From: an uncultured Bacteroidales bacterium
GTDB lineage: Bacteria > Bacteroidota > Bacteroidia > Bacteroidales > P3
Direction of reading: 5' to 3'
DNA length: 51,561 nucleotides
Assembly (NCBI GenBank): GCA_900318175.1
Contig: ONJQ01000020.1
Location: 1-51,561, forward strand
Below the pieces are notes generated by a model. That model was not told the DNA's origin. It did no database searches and saw nothing but the letters and a program-made list of their open reading frames with translations. Positions 41,170-50,830 of this stretch are shown piece after piece (position 1 is the first letter of the stretch; every line of letters starts with the position of its first letter). The position numbers and the translations under genes were made by a program.

Positions 41170-43140
41170 ATGAAAAAGACGCTCATTCTCATGTCGATGT
41201 GCCTGTTTGTCATGGCCGCTGCGGCCAGACCGGTGACGCAAAAAGAAGCCACCTGTGTGGCCAACCGTTTCTGGCAGACAGTGCTTCATGGCGAAGGGCA
41301 AGTGTATCCGTGTCCTTGGCAGTACAGCCAGGTCTACCTGTTCGTGGGCGAACACCAGGGATTTGTTCTGGTGTCGGCTGACGACTGTGCACGCCCCGTA
41401 ATAGCCTACTCGCTTCATGGCAGATTATCACCTGATTCATTGCCTGTGCAGGTGTCGGAAAGAATGGAAGCCTACTGTGGACTGATAGCCGACGGAATAG
41501 GCCAGCAGGTGGTGCCTACGTCCGCCGATGCCTCACGGTGGGAGCAACTACTCAAAGGCAACCTGCCCAAGGATGGTGACAACGACGACCGCATCGGTCC
41601 GCTGCTGGAGACCCATTGGCACCAGGACGGAGGCTATGCCCTGCTCACCCCGCAGCACACCCCCACAGGCTGTGCGGCTACAGCACAGGCACAAATGATG
41701 CGCTACTGGAGTTATCCCGCCTTCGGCCATGGCAACGAGTCCTACAACTGTCCGCCCTATGGCGCCCAGTCGGCCGATTTCTCCCACACCCTCTACGACT
41801 GGGCCAACATGCCCGACCAGGTGACCACTGGTAGCCCCTACCGACAGCAGTTAGCCGTCTCGACCTTGATGTACCATGTAGGCGTAAGCCTCCACATGGG
41901 CTATGCCGAGGGAGGCAGCGGTGCCGCAGGTTTGGTGGGCCATCCGGGTACACCCAGTATCGACAACTCGCTTAAAGACCACTTCTACTACAGTCGCAAA
42001 ATGCGCCCGATATACAGAACCGATGGATACACTGACCAGCGGTGGGCCGACAGCCTTGTTACCGAACTGCGTCTGCAACACCCCATTATCTATTGCGGCG
42101 TGGCTCCAGAAGGGGGACACGGCTTTGTGTGCGACGGGTATGAGTACCGCAACGGACAAGTCTTCTTCCATTTCAACTTCGGCTGGAGCGGAAACGGTGA
42201 CGGCTACTACACCGTCGACGACATTTGCCCCAACGTCAGCCCGACAGGGGAAATAGGCTCAATCTACCATTTCAATCAAAGCAATCAAGCACTGCTCGGT
42301 GCTGTGCCGGACTATGGTCTCCATGTCAGCGACACTTTGCTCACCTTCACCCGTGACGGTGGCAGCCGCCAGCTGTACTTCTGCAGCATCGACACCTCCG
42401 TATCGTCGTGGAGCGTCAGTGCCGACCAGCCTTGGGTGACTATTGACCGCAACGGTGTGGATCATGTCGGGGCGATTGCCATTGCAGCCGGCGAGAACAC
42501 CTCAGGAAGAGAGCGACAGGCCACCGTCACCTTTTCGCAGGACGGTCAAAGCATTTCGGTCGTAGTGGTGCAGACCTACTACACCTCCGACGACTACTGT
42601 CCCCTCACGGTTGTGATGGAAAGCACCCGCAACGGGGGATGGGAAGGCGGTGCCTACCTCAGCTTCGAGAGCCTCTCGGGTTACGTCTATGGCACTGCGG
42701 CACTCTCGTCAGGCAGCAGCGCCACCGTCGAGGTGGGTGTGGCTCCCCACGACATCAACGTGGTGTTCCACCATGGCGGCAGTTCCGACCGCTTCATCAA
42801 CTATCGTGTCCTCAACCGTTATGGCGAGGAACTGGTGGCGGTGGAATATGCGTTCATGAACGGTGGCACGCACTTCATCGAATGGCCGTGCGCCCATCTG
42901 GGCATAGAACAGCGTTCCGCAGAAACCTCGTCCTGGCGGGTGTGGCCCAATCCCGTCCACGATGTGCTGCATATCGAAGCCGCCACCCTGCTGCGTGCCG
43001 AGCTGTACGACATATACGGACGGTGTGTGGCATCGACTTCGGGCAGTGATGTCGACTTGTCTGGTCTGCCCGCAGGCATTTATTTCCTCCGTGCCGTTAG
43101 CGACAGCGGTGTGTATGAATCAAGAATAATCAAACAATAA
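41170..43140 (+). CDS. C10 family (streptopain-like) cysteine protease with BACON and T9SS type A domains, copy 2
   Basis: A 656-residue paralogue of the preceding gene, 4 nt downstream. Signal peptide MKKTLILMSMCLFVMAAAA, propeptide with LVSADDCARPVIAYS, catalytic domain with C168 (TPTGCAATAQAQMMRYWSYP), H317 (EGGHGFVCDGYEY) and N336 (FHFNFGWSGNGDGYY), a BACON domain ending VVVVQTYY, a shared beta-domain (YLSFESLSG ... APHDINVVFHHGG) and a type A sorting domain (WRVWPNPVHDVLHI to ESRIIKQ). The catalytic triad looks complete. C10 proteases of Bacteroides and Prevotella relatives cleave host proteins and are made as zymogens. The gene pair probably arose by duplication with later divergence. 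Confidence 0.9.
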   Translation: MKKTLILMSMCLFVMAAAARPVTQKEATCVANRFWQTVLHGEGQVYPCPWQYSQVYLFVGEHQGFVLVSADDCARPVIAYSLHGRLSPDSLPVQVSERMEAYCGLIADGIGQQVVPTSADASRWEQLLKGNLPKDGDNDDRIGPLLETHWHQDGGYALLTPQHTPTGCAATAQAQMMRYWSYPAFGHGNESYNCPPYGAQSADFSHTLYDWANMPDQVTTGSPYRQQLAVSTLMYHVGVSLHMGYAEGGSGAAGLVGHPGTPSIDNSLKDHFYYSRKMRPIYRTDGYTDQRWADSLVTELRLQHPIIYCGVAPEGGHGFVCDGYEYRNGQVFFHFNFGWSGNGDGYYTVDDICPNVSPTGEIGSIYHFNQSNQALLGAVPDYGLHVSDTLLTFTRDGGSRQLYFCSIDTSVSSWSVSADQPWVTIDRNGVDHVGAIAIAAGENTSGRERQATVTFSQDGQSISVVVVQTYYTSDDYCPLTVVMESTRNGGWEGGAYLSFESLSGYVYGTAALSSGSSATVEVGVAPHDINVVFHHGGSSDRFINYRVLNRYGEELVAVEYAFMNGGTHFIEWPCAHLGIEQRSAETSSWRVWPNPVHDVLHIEAATLLRAELYDIYGRCVASTSGSDVDLSGLPAGIYFLRAVSDSGVYESRIIKQ

Positions 43141-43159
43141 TCATAAAATACACAAACAG

Positions 43160-43648
43160 ATGAAAAAACTCCTTCTATTGACTTTGACGGCAGTTGCCGC
43201 CATCGCTTTCTCCTCCTGCGAGAAAGAACCTGCAGCCAATAATCCTGCAGGTCCTTCCACGCCCGACATCCCGACAACATTGGACATCGTGCGCACCTCC
43301 TGGCAAGGGGTCTACAGCGGCACCGTTGTGCACCCTCAGGCGGGCACGCTTCCGTGTGTCTTGACTTGGACAATCGACTTTGTCGACGAGAGCAATGTGA
43401 GCATTCTTCTTGAGACGGTCACGGGTGGACAACCCCAGCAGCCCCAGGAAATGGCCTGCACCTATACCTATGATGGACATAAGGGCGAGCTTATCAGCGA
43501 AGAGGATGGCGAAGTGCAGCGTGACCCCTTCGAGATTGACCCAGTCAATCGCACATTCACTATCGACCTTCGCATCACAACAGGCTTCTCGCAGGAGAAC
43601 CCGCAGGTTGTTGGCGGTCCCACCACCTTCCATCAAATCAGAAAATAA
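43160..43648 (+). CDS. Lipocalin-like lipoprotein, paralogue 2 (protease-cluster partner)
   Basis: A 162-residue lipoprotein with the same length and layout as the one at 38721-39209: MKKLLLLTLTAVAAIAFSSC (Cys20), EKEPA, a Pro/Asn linker, then a small beta-barrel-like domain with VRTSWQGVYSG, CVLTWTIDFVDE, ACTYTYDGHKGEL, FTIDLRIT and the ending GGPTTFHQIRK. Similarity between the two is clear in motifs but sequences have diverged. It sits 19 nt after protease copy 2. In Bacteroides fragilis, C10 protease genes lie next to small inhibitor genes, so an inhibitor role is plausible but unproven. Confidence 0.7.
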   Translation: MKKLLLLTLTAVAAIAFSSCEKEPAANNPAGPSTPDIPTTLDIVRTSWQGVYSGTVVHPQAGTLPCVLTWTIDFVDESNVSILLETVTGGQPQQPQEMACTYTYDGHKGELISEEDGEVQRDPFEIDPVNRTFTIDLRITTGFSQENPQVVGGPTTFHQIRK

Positions 43649-43685
43649 AATTCAATTCAATAATAACACTAAAAAGTAACACACT

Positions 43686-44462
43686 ATGACAAAGAACATC
43701 TTCAGACTGCTATGCGTCACACTGCTGGCAGGCATGACATTCGCCTCATGCGAAAGAGAGAACATCACACCTGGAAAGTACACCGTTACCGTCAATTCGG
43801 CCAACGAACAGATGGGCAAGGCTTATGGCGGTGGCCAGTATGACGCCGGTGCAACCGTCCGTATTTGGGGCACCCCTGAGGTCGGATACCAGTTTGACCG
43901 TTGGAACGACGGCAACACCGACAATCCTCGCAACATCACTGTGGGCGGCGATGTGACCTACACGGCCTACTTCAAGACCATCGGCTCCGAACCCGACACC
44001 ACGGGCGGTGGCGGAGAGAACCCGGGCAATTTCACTGCATCATTTGTTGTGGACGGCACCCCCTATAACGGCATTGCCCTTGTGAGTATGGGCCAAAGCG
44101 ACAACCTTTTCAACCTTGCTGTTTATGCCGGTGAGTCAGGTCCTGTTTTTGTCACGTACATCCTCCCGCGTACCGGCAGCCAGACCATCAGCGATGGCAT
44201 TCAGTGCTTCTTCTATGAAAGCGAAAGCGACTTTGTCGAAACCTCACAGGGCAGCATTCCTCCCTATCTGTCTGTGCCTACTGCCGGATGCACCTACGAT
44301 GTCAGTGTCACTGCTCTCGACCTCAATGCCCAGACCGTAACCATGACTGCCACTGGCACGATGCTCGACATTGCCGCCGCCGAGGCTGGCCAGACCCATC
44401 TGGTGTCTTTCTCGGTGACGATGGACGGCTCGTTCCAATATCCCGGCACTCCGTCGAAATGA
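43686..44462 (+). CDS. Lipoprotein with InlB-type/bacterial repeat domain
   Basis: A 258-residue lipoprotein: signal MTKNIFRLLCVTLLAGMT, lipobox FASC (Cys22). Residues about 30-95 form a divergent InlB B-repeat/bacterial repeat domain (YTVTVNSANEQMGKAYGGGQYDAGATVRIWGTPEVGYQF split by WNDG and NITVGGDVTYTAYF). A Gly/Asp linker precedes a second beta-rich domain (about 110-255) that I do not recognise. Surface or periplasmic location is expected. It ends the protease cluster; the stop is followed by a phased 8-bp array and by a terminator at 44534-44571. Its partner is unknown. Confidence 0.75.
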   Translation: MTKNIFRLLCVTLLAGMTFASCERENITPGKYTVTVNSANEQMGKAYGGGQYDAGATVRIWGTPEVGYQFDRWNDGNTDNPRNITVGGDVTYTAYFKTIGSEPDTTGGGGENPGNFTASFVVDGTPYNGIALVSMGQSDNLFNLAVYAGESGPVFVTYILPRTGSQTISDGIQCFFYESESDFVETSQGSIPPYLSVPTAGCTYDVSVTALDLNAQTVTMTATGTMLDIAAAEAGQTHLVSFSVTMDGSFQYPGTPSK

Positions 44463-44468
44463 GGTCTT

Positions 44469-44516
44469 GAATTTGTGAATGTGTTAATTCGTTTATAGAT
44501 TAACACATTCACAAGT
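44469..44516. repeat. Phased 8-bp array forming a 16-bp perfect inverted repeat
   Basis: Octamers GAATTTGT, GAATGTGT, TAATTCGT, TTATAGAT, TAACACAT, TCACAAGT. Positions 44473-44488 and 44499-44514 are exact reverse complements with a 10-nt loop. The words match those of the array at 11047-11120. Confidence 0.8.
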
Positions 44517-44533
44517 TTTATGCAGCCCAAGCA

Positions 44534-44571
44534 GGAGGGGCGGCCGTTTTATGGCCGTCCTTCCTTTTTTT
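44534..44571 (+). terminator. Rho-independent terminator of the protease cluster
   Basis: A GC-rich stem (about 44534-44545 with 44553-44564; core GGCGGCC/GGCCGTC) with a loop around TTTTA is followed by TTTTTTT. It closes the operon 36981-44462. Confidence 0.8.
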
Positions 44572-44686
44572 GTCGGGGTGTGTCGCTCTCGGCGCATCAT
44601 GTGGCTCTTTAGGTTTACATTGGCAGAGGGGCAATAATACGCTCTTATTGGCGTTATCAATGCAGAATCAAAAAACTCCTACCGAT

Positions 44687-47600
44687 ATGAAAAAGTCGTT
44701 CATCCTCCTTGTGCTCCTTGGCTTGGCCATGGGGAGCCTCTGTTCACAAACCGTGTTGAAGAAGACTCAACAGGCAGCAACAGCCTCCGACGGATTTGCC
44801 CGCATAGAAGCGATGCTGGAAAAACAGCACTACAGCGATGCCTTTGCCGCGGCGGACAGTCTGCGGAACGCCGCGTTGCATATGGCAGAAGCACGCGGAA
44901 CCGACGCGGAACTGTCGCACCGACTGCTTGCCGCCACATGGTATATGGAGCGTGCCGCCATGCGCTATCAGGAAGATGCGATGGACAGCAGCCTGTCGCG
45001 CTTCCGTGCCGTGATGCCCTATCTGGTACCCGTGGACCGCGCTGTGTGCCACCTGTTCCTCGGCAATGTCGACTCCGCCTTGGTGGACACCCTCTCCCTG
45101 CGCGGTGTGCCCAACAGCAGTCTGGCACCTTTCTGTGAGCAACCCAAGGAGGCGTTGTTCAACATCACCCCGACGGTGTATGACCTGCTGATGCACTTGG
45201 CCGTGCAAAATGTGCCGTTGGAGCGGGGACTGGAACTGCAGCGGCAGTTGGTGGAGTACAGCCGCAGCCGTGGCGACATGAACTTGACGCTCTACAACGA
45301 ACTGCGTTGGCTGGAACTGATGGATGGCAAGCCTAACCTCTCCAAGCCTTACCGTCGCCGCTTGGTGCAGGATCGTCTGAACCGCTACCGTAGCAGCGGC
45401 AACGAGCAGGTGGCGCTGCTGTATCTCAAGTTGGCACGCATGGCGGAGGCGGACGATGACTTTGTCGCAGCCGTGGCCTATTGCGACAGCGCCATCAGCC
45501 GCTGGCCCAAGAGCCAAGGGGGCGTGGAGTGCGCCAATCTTAAAAAAGGAATAAAGGAGCCTGTAATCTCTGTCGATATGCAGGAAGTGTGTGCCGCCGG
45601 GCGCGACCTGCTGGTGCGCGTGACGAGCCGGAACACAGCAGAGCTGCACTACCGTGTCATCGCCTTCCCAGCGGGCTATGACCCATACAAGCTCAGCGAC
45701 GAGCAAGCGCGTGCACGGCTGCTGGCATGCAGTGTGAAGGAACGCTGGCAGCAGAAGCTGACGGACGGCAGCGCGGAGCAGCGGCCTGTCAAGATGGGCG
45801 ACTATCAGTACCACCACCATTACGGCTACGTGCCGGCATTGGCACCGGGGCATTACATGCTTTTGGTGTCGCCGTCGGCGGACTTCAAGAGCAAAGGATT
45901 TGTGGCGAATGGATTCACCGTGGCGGGTGCTGCCATCGTGCTGACGCAGTGCGACTCCACTGGCGTGAGCGGCTATGTGGTGGACAACGTCAGCGGCCAG
46001 CCCGTGCGCAACCAGCGTGTGGACTTGCGGCGAAGCCTTACATACCCAGTGAAGTTCACCACCCTCGGCACGGTGAAGACTGATGCTGACGGCTTTTTTG
46101 CCTTCAAGCAGCGCTTGGTGAGCAGAGAGGTAACCAAGAAGGGGTATTGGCAATACTACGATTACCAGCTGACGATGCGCCACAGAGGGTTGGACATAAC
46201 ACGCGAACTGCTCCCCGCAGGCGGTGACGATGCCTCGGCGCAGCGCAGTGACTACCAACTGCTGGTGGACAGGCCGGTATATCGGCCCGGCGACACGGTG
46301 CAATTCCTGTTGCTGGCCGCCAGCGTGAACGGTGGCCGCGAGGGCCACACTGTGGCTGGGCAGCGCATCAGGATGGAGCTCCGCGACGTGAACCACAAAG
46401 TGGTGGACTCGCTGAGCGGCGCCACGGATGGATTTGGCCGTGTGAGCGGGCGGTTCGTGATTGCCCCCAAGGCACTTCCCGGCAGTTTCAGCCTTCAGGC
46501 TTTCGGACCGATGGAGAAGAGCGTTAGCCGTGCGGGAACGACGATGAGCCGCAGGGGTGAGCAGATGGTGGCACTCCGCTACCTGAACGTGGAGGCCTAC
46601 AAACAGCCCAAATTCACCGTCACGCTGAAGGCGCGAGACCGTCGCGACAGCGCAGGGCAGAGCCTTGCCCCACGAATGGGCGACAGCTTGGTGGTGGAAG
46701 GTATGGCGGCATCGTACACGCAGGTACCTGTGGCGGGTGCGCGTGTGCGGTGGTCCGTGACGCGCACCATGGTGCGCCCATGGTGGCGCCGCTGGTATGG
46801 CAATATGCCTTTCGACGGTTCCGCAAATGTGGCTTCTGACTCACTGACCACCGACGCGGAAGGACTGTTCCGAATAGCCTTTGTCGCTTTGCCGGACAGC
46901 GCGGTGGAACTCTCCACACGCCCTTGTTTCCAGTATCAGGTGCAGGTGGACGTGACCGACCTGAACGGCGAGACGCACAGCCAGCGGCTGACCCTGAAAG
47001 CCGGCTATGAGAACAGCTATGTGCACATCACCCTGCCCCAGCAGACCTCCGACCTGAAAGAACTGACGTACCAGTATTGCGACCTGAACGGCACGCCGAT
47101 GAAAGGATATGTGAATGTGGAGGTGGAGCAGCTGCGGCTGCCGGAACGCCTGTGGTTGGAGCATCCGCAGTTGCGGAGCGGCGTGCTGCACACGATGGGG
47201 GAGACGGAGTTCAGGAAACGTTTCCCGCTGACTCCTTATAGCTACGACGAGACGCAGATGGCTCACTGGGAGGTGGAGAAACGCGTGCTGCTGGCGCGGG
47301 TGGAGAGCCATGACCAGTTGGTGAACAGCATGAAGATGCCCATGCTGGGAGCAGGTGTCTATCGCATCATACTGACCCCCGACAGCGGTCCCAAGGAGCT
47401 GCGCCCCATGGCGGACACAGCCGTAGTGGTGTACACTCCCAAGGGTTGCCAAAGGGTGTACACGCAACAACTGCTGTGGAGCGAAGTGAGCAGCGAGAGC
47501 GCACGGGTGGGCGAGACAGTAAGGCTGCGTGTGGGAACCCGCCATGAGGGCGTGCGGGTGATGTACCGCCTGACGCATGGCAACCGGGTGATAGACAGAC

Positions 47601-50600
47601 GGGTGCTGACACTGAATGACGAGATTGAGACCATAAATATACCCGTCAGCGACGCGTTGCTGGGAGGATTCGAGATAGAGCTGTGCGCCCTGAAGGAGGG
47701 CCGCAGCAGCACGGTGAGGCACCGTGTGGAAGTGCCTTACGGCCACAAAAAGCTGGATGTGGAGTTCCTCACCTACCGCGACAGGCTGACGCCTGGCCAA
47801 AGGGAGCGATGGACACTGAGGGTGAAGAAGGCACAGGAGGCAGACAGCTCGGCAGCACTGCCCGGCACGCAGGGGAAGCAGAGCACGATGGATGCGGCAC
47901 TGCTGCTTGGCATGTACGACGCCGCGCTGAACAGCTACGGCTATGTGGACTACAGCTGGTGGCCGTGGCGCAACGCCCAATCGCAGAGCCTGATGGGTGT
48001 GAACTATGCATTCGATTGGCAGTATCAGTCAAGCCGCCAACTGATCGTGCCACAGGGGGAATGGCTATTCTATAAGGGGAAAACACCCGCCGGTTGGAAT
48101 TTCACCGCCCTGGACCACAGGGGGAGGCGCTGGAGGCGGGCAGGAATTGCGGAGCCGTATTTGGAGGAGATTGTGGCCTCTGTGGGAGGCGTGGGATACG
48201 CCACCGCCCGCGGTGAGGATGGTATGGTGACCATGTCAGCCAAGAGGGCCAAGAGCAGCAATGCCGCACCCGCCCCAGAGGTGTCGGCAGAGTTGGAAGT
48301 GGTGGAGAACTATGCGGTTGAGGAAGAATTAGTCGAGTTGGATGAGGCCGACAATGGTACGGGAGTTTCCGCTGAGAAACCCTATCTGCGCACCAATCAG
48401 AGCACGCTGGCATTCTTCGAACCTACACTGCGCACCGCTCCGGACGGGACGTTGGAATACAGTTTCACTGCACCGGACCTGCTGACGGAGTGGGACGTGA
48501 AGGGGTTGGCTTGGACGCGCGACCTTTCGGTCGGCAACGTGGAACGGAAACTGATTACGCGCAAGCAACTGATGGTGCAGCCCAACATGCCGCGTTTCCT
48601 GCGCGAAGGGGACAGCGCAACCTTGATGGCCAAGGTGATGAACCTGACAGACAGCACGCTGACGGCGGAGGTGCACTTTAGTTTCACCTTCCCTACAACG
48701 GACGGTAAGGGGCGCGAGCAGGAGGCAGTGAGAAGGGTGACGGTAGGCGCACACGGCTCGGAGCAGGTGCTGTTCCCAGTCGTGGTGACAGCGGGCGGCA
48801 CGGTGGCAACGTACAAGTTTGTGGCCACAGCCAGCCAGCATAGCGACGGGGAGCAAGGCCCCCTGCCCCTGCTGACAAACCGACAGGCAGTGACCCGGTC
48901 GGTGAGCATGTACATGAACGGCGCAGGCAGCAAGCAGTATGCCATGGAACTCCCGGCCTCGACGACGGCTCGTCCCGTTAGCTTCACGGTGGAGTATACG
49001 TCCAACCCCGTGTGGATGGCTATTCAGACATTGCCGTATATGAGCCAGTGCAGCAATCCGTCTAACATATACCTTTTCAACAGCTATTATGTCAACTCGT
49101 TGGGCAAGAAGATTGCTAACCTGTTCCCGGAACTGAAGCATTGCGCCGACGGCGCCACGGAGCAGGCGAGCCCCTTGATGCGCAACGCGGATGTGCGGCA
49201 AACCCTGTTGGAGGAGACGCCGTGGCTGGGCGACGGCGAGAGCGAAGTGGAACGGCTGCGGAACATTGCCCGCTACTATGACGACGAGGAGCTGGCGCGA
49301 CAGTGCAGCGAGGCCTTTGAAAAACTGCAACGGGAGCAGCACGCCGACGGCGGTTGGCCCTGGATGCCCGGCGGCAGATGGAGCAGCCCCTATGTGACTC
49401 AGTATATCCTGAAGGGCTACGGAATGATGGAACGGCAGTTGCCGCGCGGCAAAACGAGGATGCAAAGCCGCGCCCTGGACTTTGTGGACAAGGCGGCACT
49501 GCAGGACTATTTAGAGTGGAAACGCTTTTTGGACAAGCATCCCGGCAGTACCTGCAAGCCCATCATGCTGGATTACCTCTACACGAGGAGCTACTATCTG
49601 GGGAAGTCGTTCTCTGCTGGCACAAAGAAGGCCTACGATTTCTTCTACGCCAACGCCAAGGAGCGTTACGGCGAGTACACCTCCTTGTATGATCAAGCGT
49701 TGCTGGCGCTCGTCTTCCAGCGTAACGGCGACACTCGGCTGGCTCGGGAGATGGTGGAGCGCATCAGGCAGAAAGCCCTTCGCAGTGACGAGATGGGCAT
49801 GTATTGGCGCGACAACAAGGCGGGCTATTACTATTACCAACGCCCTGTGGAGACGCAGGCACTGCTGATTGAGACCTTCCGCGAGGTGGTGCCGCAGGAC
49901 ACTCTGTCCGTGGCTCAGATGCAGCAATGGCTGCTGAAACAGAAGCAGACCACACGGTGGAGCTCGGACATCGCCACACTGCGGGCCATTCAGGCCCTGA
50001 TGCCTATCGGGGCAACGGAGAAGAGTGGCTTTGGAAGATTGGCAGGTTCGGACCGCATTGTGGTGCGCGGAAAGGCCATGACCGATACCCTTGTCGCGCC
50101 GCAGCAGGATGCCGGCTATTTGCGGCATACCTACCGCGCCGACACTTTGGAACAGATGGTGGGAACGCGGAACCTCTCGGCCACTATTACAAGGGCCAAC
50201 AAGGGGATTGTCTGGGGTGCGCTCTATTACCAGTACACTGAGCAGATGGACAAGATTGAGGCCTCGGAAACGGGCGTCACCCTGCAGCGGCAGCTTTTCA
50301 AGGTGGAGGCCGACGGGTCGCTGACCGAGCTGAAGAAGGGTAGGGGACTGCGCGTGGGTGACCGTCTGCGGGTGCGGCTGCATGTCAGCTGCGACAGGGT
50401 GTTGGAATATGTGGAGCTGAAGGAACTGCGTGCTGCCAGTCTGGAGCCTGTGACCACCTCCTCCGGCTGGGCTTGGAGTAGTGGGCTGAACTACTACGTC
50501 GCCGTGATGAACAGCCACAACGCCGTCTATATCGACCGCTTGGAAAAAGGCAAGTATATCATCGACGCAGAATACTACGTGACCAACCCCGGCACCTTCA

Positions 50601-50683
50601 CCCTGCCTCCTTCAGTGCTGCAATGCCTCTACGCCCCAGAATTCCGCGCCACCACCCCCGGCCAAAGAATAGAGGTGAGATAG
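44687..50683 (+). CDS. Alpha-2-macroglobulin family protein lacking the thioester motif
   Basis: A 1998-residue exported protein, normal length for Bacteroidota A2M. The ATG at 44687 gives a signal peptide (MKKSFILLVLLGLAMGSLCSQ); the earlier frame is not signal-like. Marks: a CarboxypepD_reg-like segment (GYVVDNVSGQPVRNQRVDLRR, about 428-450), the MG2 motif DRPVYRPGDTV (528-538), the A2M entry LAFFEPTLRTAPDGTLEYSFTAPDLLTEWDVKGLAW (split) near 1245-1285, and a helical toroid (QTLPYMSQCSNPSNIYLFNSYYVNSLG). At the position of the thioester CGEQ the protein has C1455-S-N-P, so no thioester can form. Bacterial A2Ms trap proteases in the periplasm; without thioester the trap would work sterically, if at all. 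It lies right after two secreted cysteine proteases. Confidence 0.9.
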   Translation: MKKSFILLVLLGLAMGSLCSQTVLKKTQQAATASDGFARIEAMLEKQHYSDAFAAADSLRNAALHMAEARGTDAELSHRLLAATWYMERAAMRYQEDAMDSSLSRFRAVMPYLVPVDRAVCHLFLGNVDSALVDTLSLRGVPNSSLAPFCEQPKEALFNITPTVYDLLMHLAVQNVPLERGLELQRQLVEYSRSRGDMNLTLYNELRWLELMDGKPNLSKPYRRRLVQDRLNRYRSSGNEQVALLYLKLARMAEADDDFVAAVAYCDSAISRWPKSQGGVECANLKKGIKEPVISVDMQEVCAAGRDLLVRVTSRNTAELHYRVIAFPAGYDPYKLSDEQARARLLACSVKERWQQKLTDGSAEQRPVKMGDYQYHHHYGYVPALAPGHYMLLVSPSADFKSKGFVANGFTVAGAAIVLTQCDSTGVSGYVVDNVSGQPVRNQRVDLRRSLTYPVKFTTLGTVKTDADGFFAFKQRLVSREVTKKGYWQYYDYQLTMRHRGLDITRELLPAGGDDASAQRSDYQLLVDRPVYRPGDTVQFLLLAASVNGGREGHTVAGQRIRMELRDVNHKVVDSLSGATDGFGRVSGRFVIAPKALPGSFSLQAFGPMEKSVSRAGTTMSRRGEQMVALRYLNVEAYKQPKFTVTLKARDRRDSAGQSLAPRMGDSLVVEGMAASYTQVPVAGARVRWSVTRTMVRPWWRRWYGNMPFDGSANVASDSLTTDAEGLFRIAFVALPDSAVELSTRPCFQYQVQVDVTDLNGETHSQRLTLKAGYENSYVHITLPQQTSDLKELTYQYCDLNGTPMKGYVNVEVEQLRLPERLWLEHPQLRSGVLHTMGETEFRKRFPLTPYSYDETQMAHWEVEKRVLLARVESHDQLVNSMKMPMLGAGVYRIILTPDSGPKELRPMADTAVVVYTPKGCQRVYTQQLLWSEVSSESARVGETVRLRVGTRHEGVRVMYRLTHGNRVIDRRVLTLNDEIETINIPVSDALLGGFEIELCALKEGRSSTVRHRVEVPYGHKKLDVEFLTYRDRLTPGQRERWTLRVKKAQEADSSAALPGTQGKQSTMDAALLLGMYDAALNSYGYVDYSWWPWRNAQSQSLMGVNYAFDWQYQSSRQLIVPQGEWLFYKGKTPAGWNFTALDHRGRRWRRAGIAEPYLEEIVASVGGVGYATARGEDGMVTMSAKRAKSSNAAPAPEVSAELEVVENYAVEEELVELDEADNGTGVSAEKPYLRTNQSTLAFFEPTLRTAPDGTLEYSFTAPDLLTEWDVKGLAWTRDLSVGNVERKLITRKQLMVQPNMPRFLREGDSATLMAKVMNLTDSTLTAEVHFSFTFPTTDGKGREQEAVRRVTVGAHGSEQVLFPVVVTAGGTVATYKFVATASQHSDGEQGPLPLLTNRQAVTRSVSMYMNGAGSKQYAMELPASTTARPVSFTVEYTSNPVWMAIQTLPYMSQCSNPSNIYLFNSYYVNSLGKKIANLFPELKHCADGATEQASPLMRNADVRQTLLEETPWLGDGESEVERLRNIARYYDDEELARQCSEAFEKLQREQHADGGWPWMPGGRWSSPYVTQYILKGYGMMERQLPRGKTRMQSRALDFVDKAALQDYLEWKRFLDKHPGSTCKPIMLDYLYTRSYYLGKSFSAGTKKAYDFFYANAKERYGEYTSLYDQALLALVFQRNGDTRLAREMVERIRQKALRSDEMGMYWRDNKAGYYYYQRPVETQALLIETFREVVPQDTLSVAQMQQWLLKQKQTTRWSSDIATLRAIQALMPIGATEKSGFGRLAGSDRIVVRGKAMTDTLVAPQQDAGYLRHTYRADTLEQMVGTRNLSATITRANKGIVWGALYYQYTEQMDKIEASETGVTLQRQLFKVEADGSLTELKKGRGLRVGDRLRVRLHVSCDRVLEYVELKELRAASLEPVTTSSGWAWSSGLNYYVAVMNSHNAVYIDRLEKGKYIIDAEYYVTNPGTFTLPPSVLQCLYAPEFRATTPGQRIEVR

Positions 50684-50808
50684 AAAGGATAGAGGGATAG
50701 AACAGATAGATAAGATAGAAATAAATAGAAACTAGCCTATAATGTCTATCTCTTCTATCAAATCTATCCCCTCTATCGAATCTATTAAATCTATAAAATC
50801 TATCAAGT
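50679..50808. repeat. Phased 9-bp word array in two inverted arms
   Basis: Left arm from 50679: GATAGAAAG, GATAGAGG, GATAGAACA, GATAGATAA, GATAGAAAT, AAATAGAAA (one unit is 8 bp). Right arm, seven exact 9-bp units from 50746: CTATCTCTT, CTATCAAAT, CTATCCCCT, CTATCGAAT, CTATTAAAT, CTATAAAAT, CTATCAAGT. The left-arm core GATAG is the complement of CTATC. The first unit contains the A2M stop codon. Confidence 0.9.
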
Positions 50809-50830
50809 CAAATTAAAAACCAAAACAACA

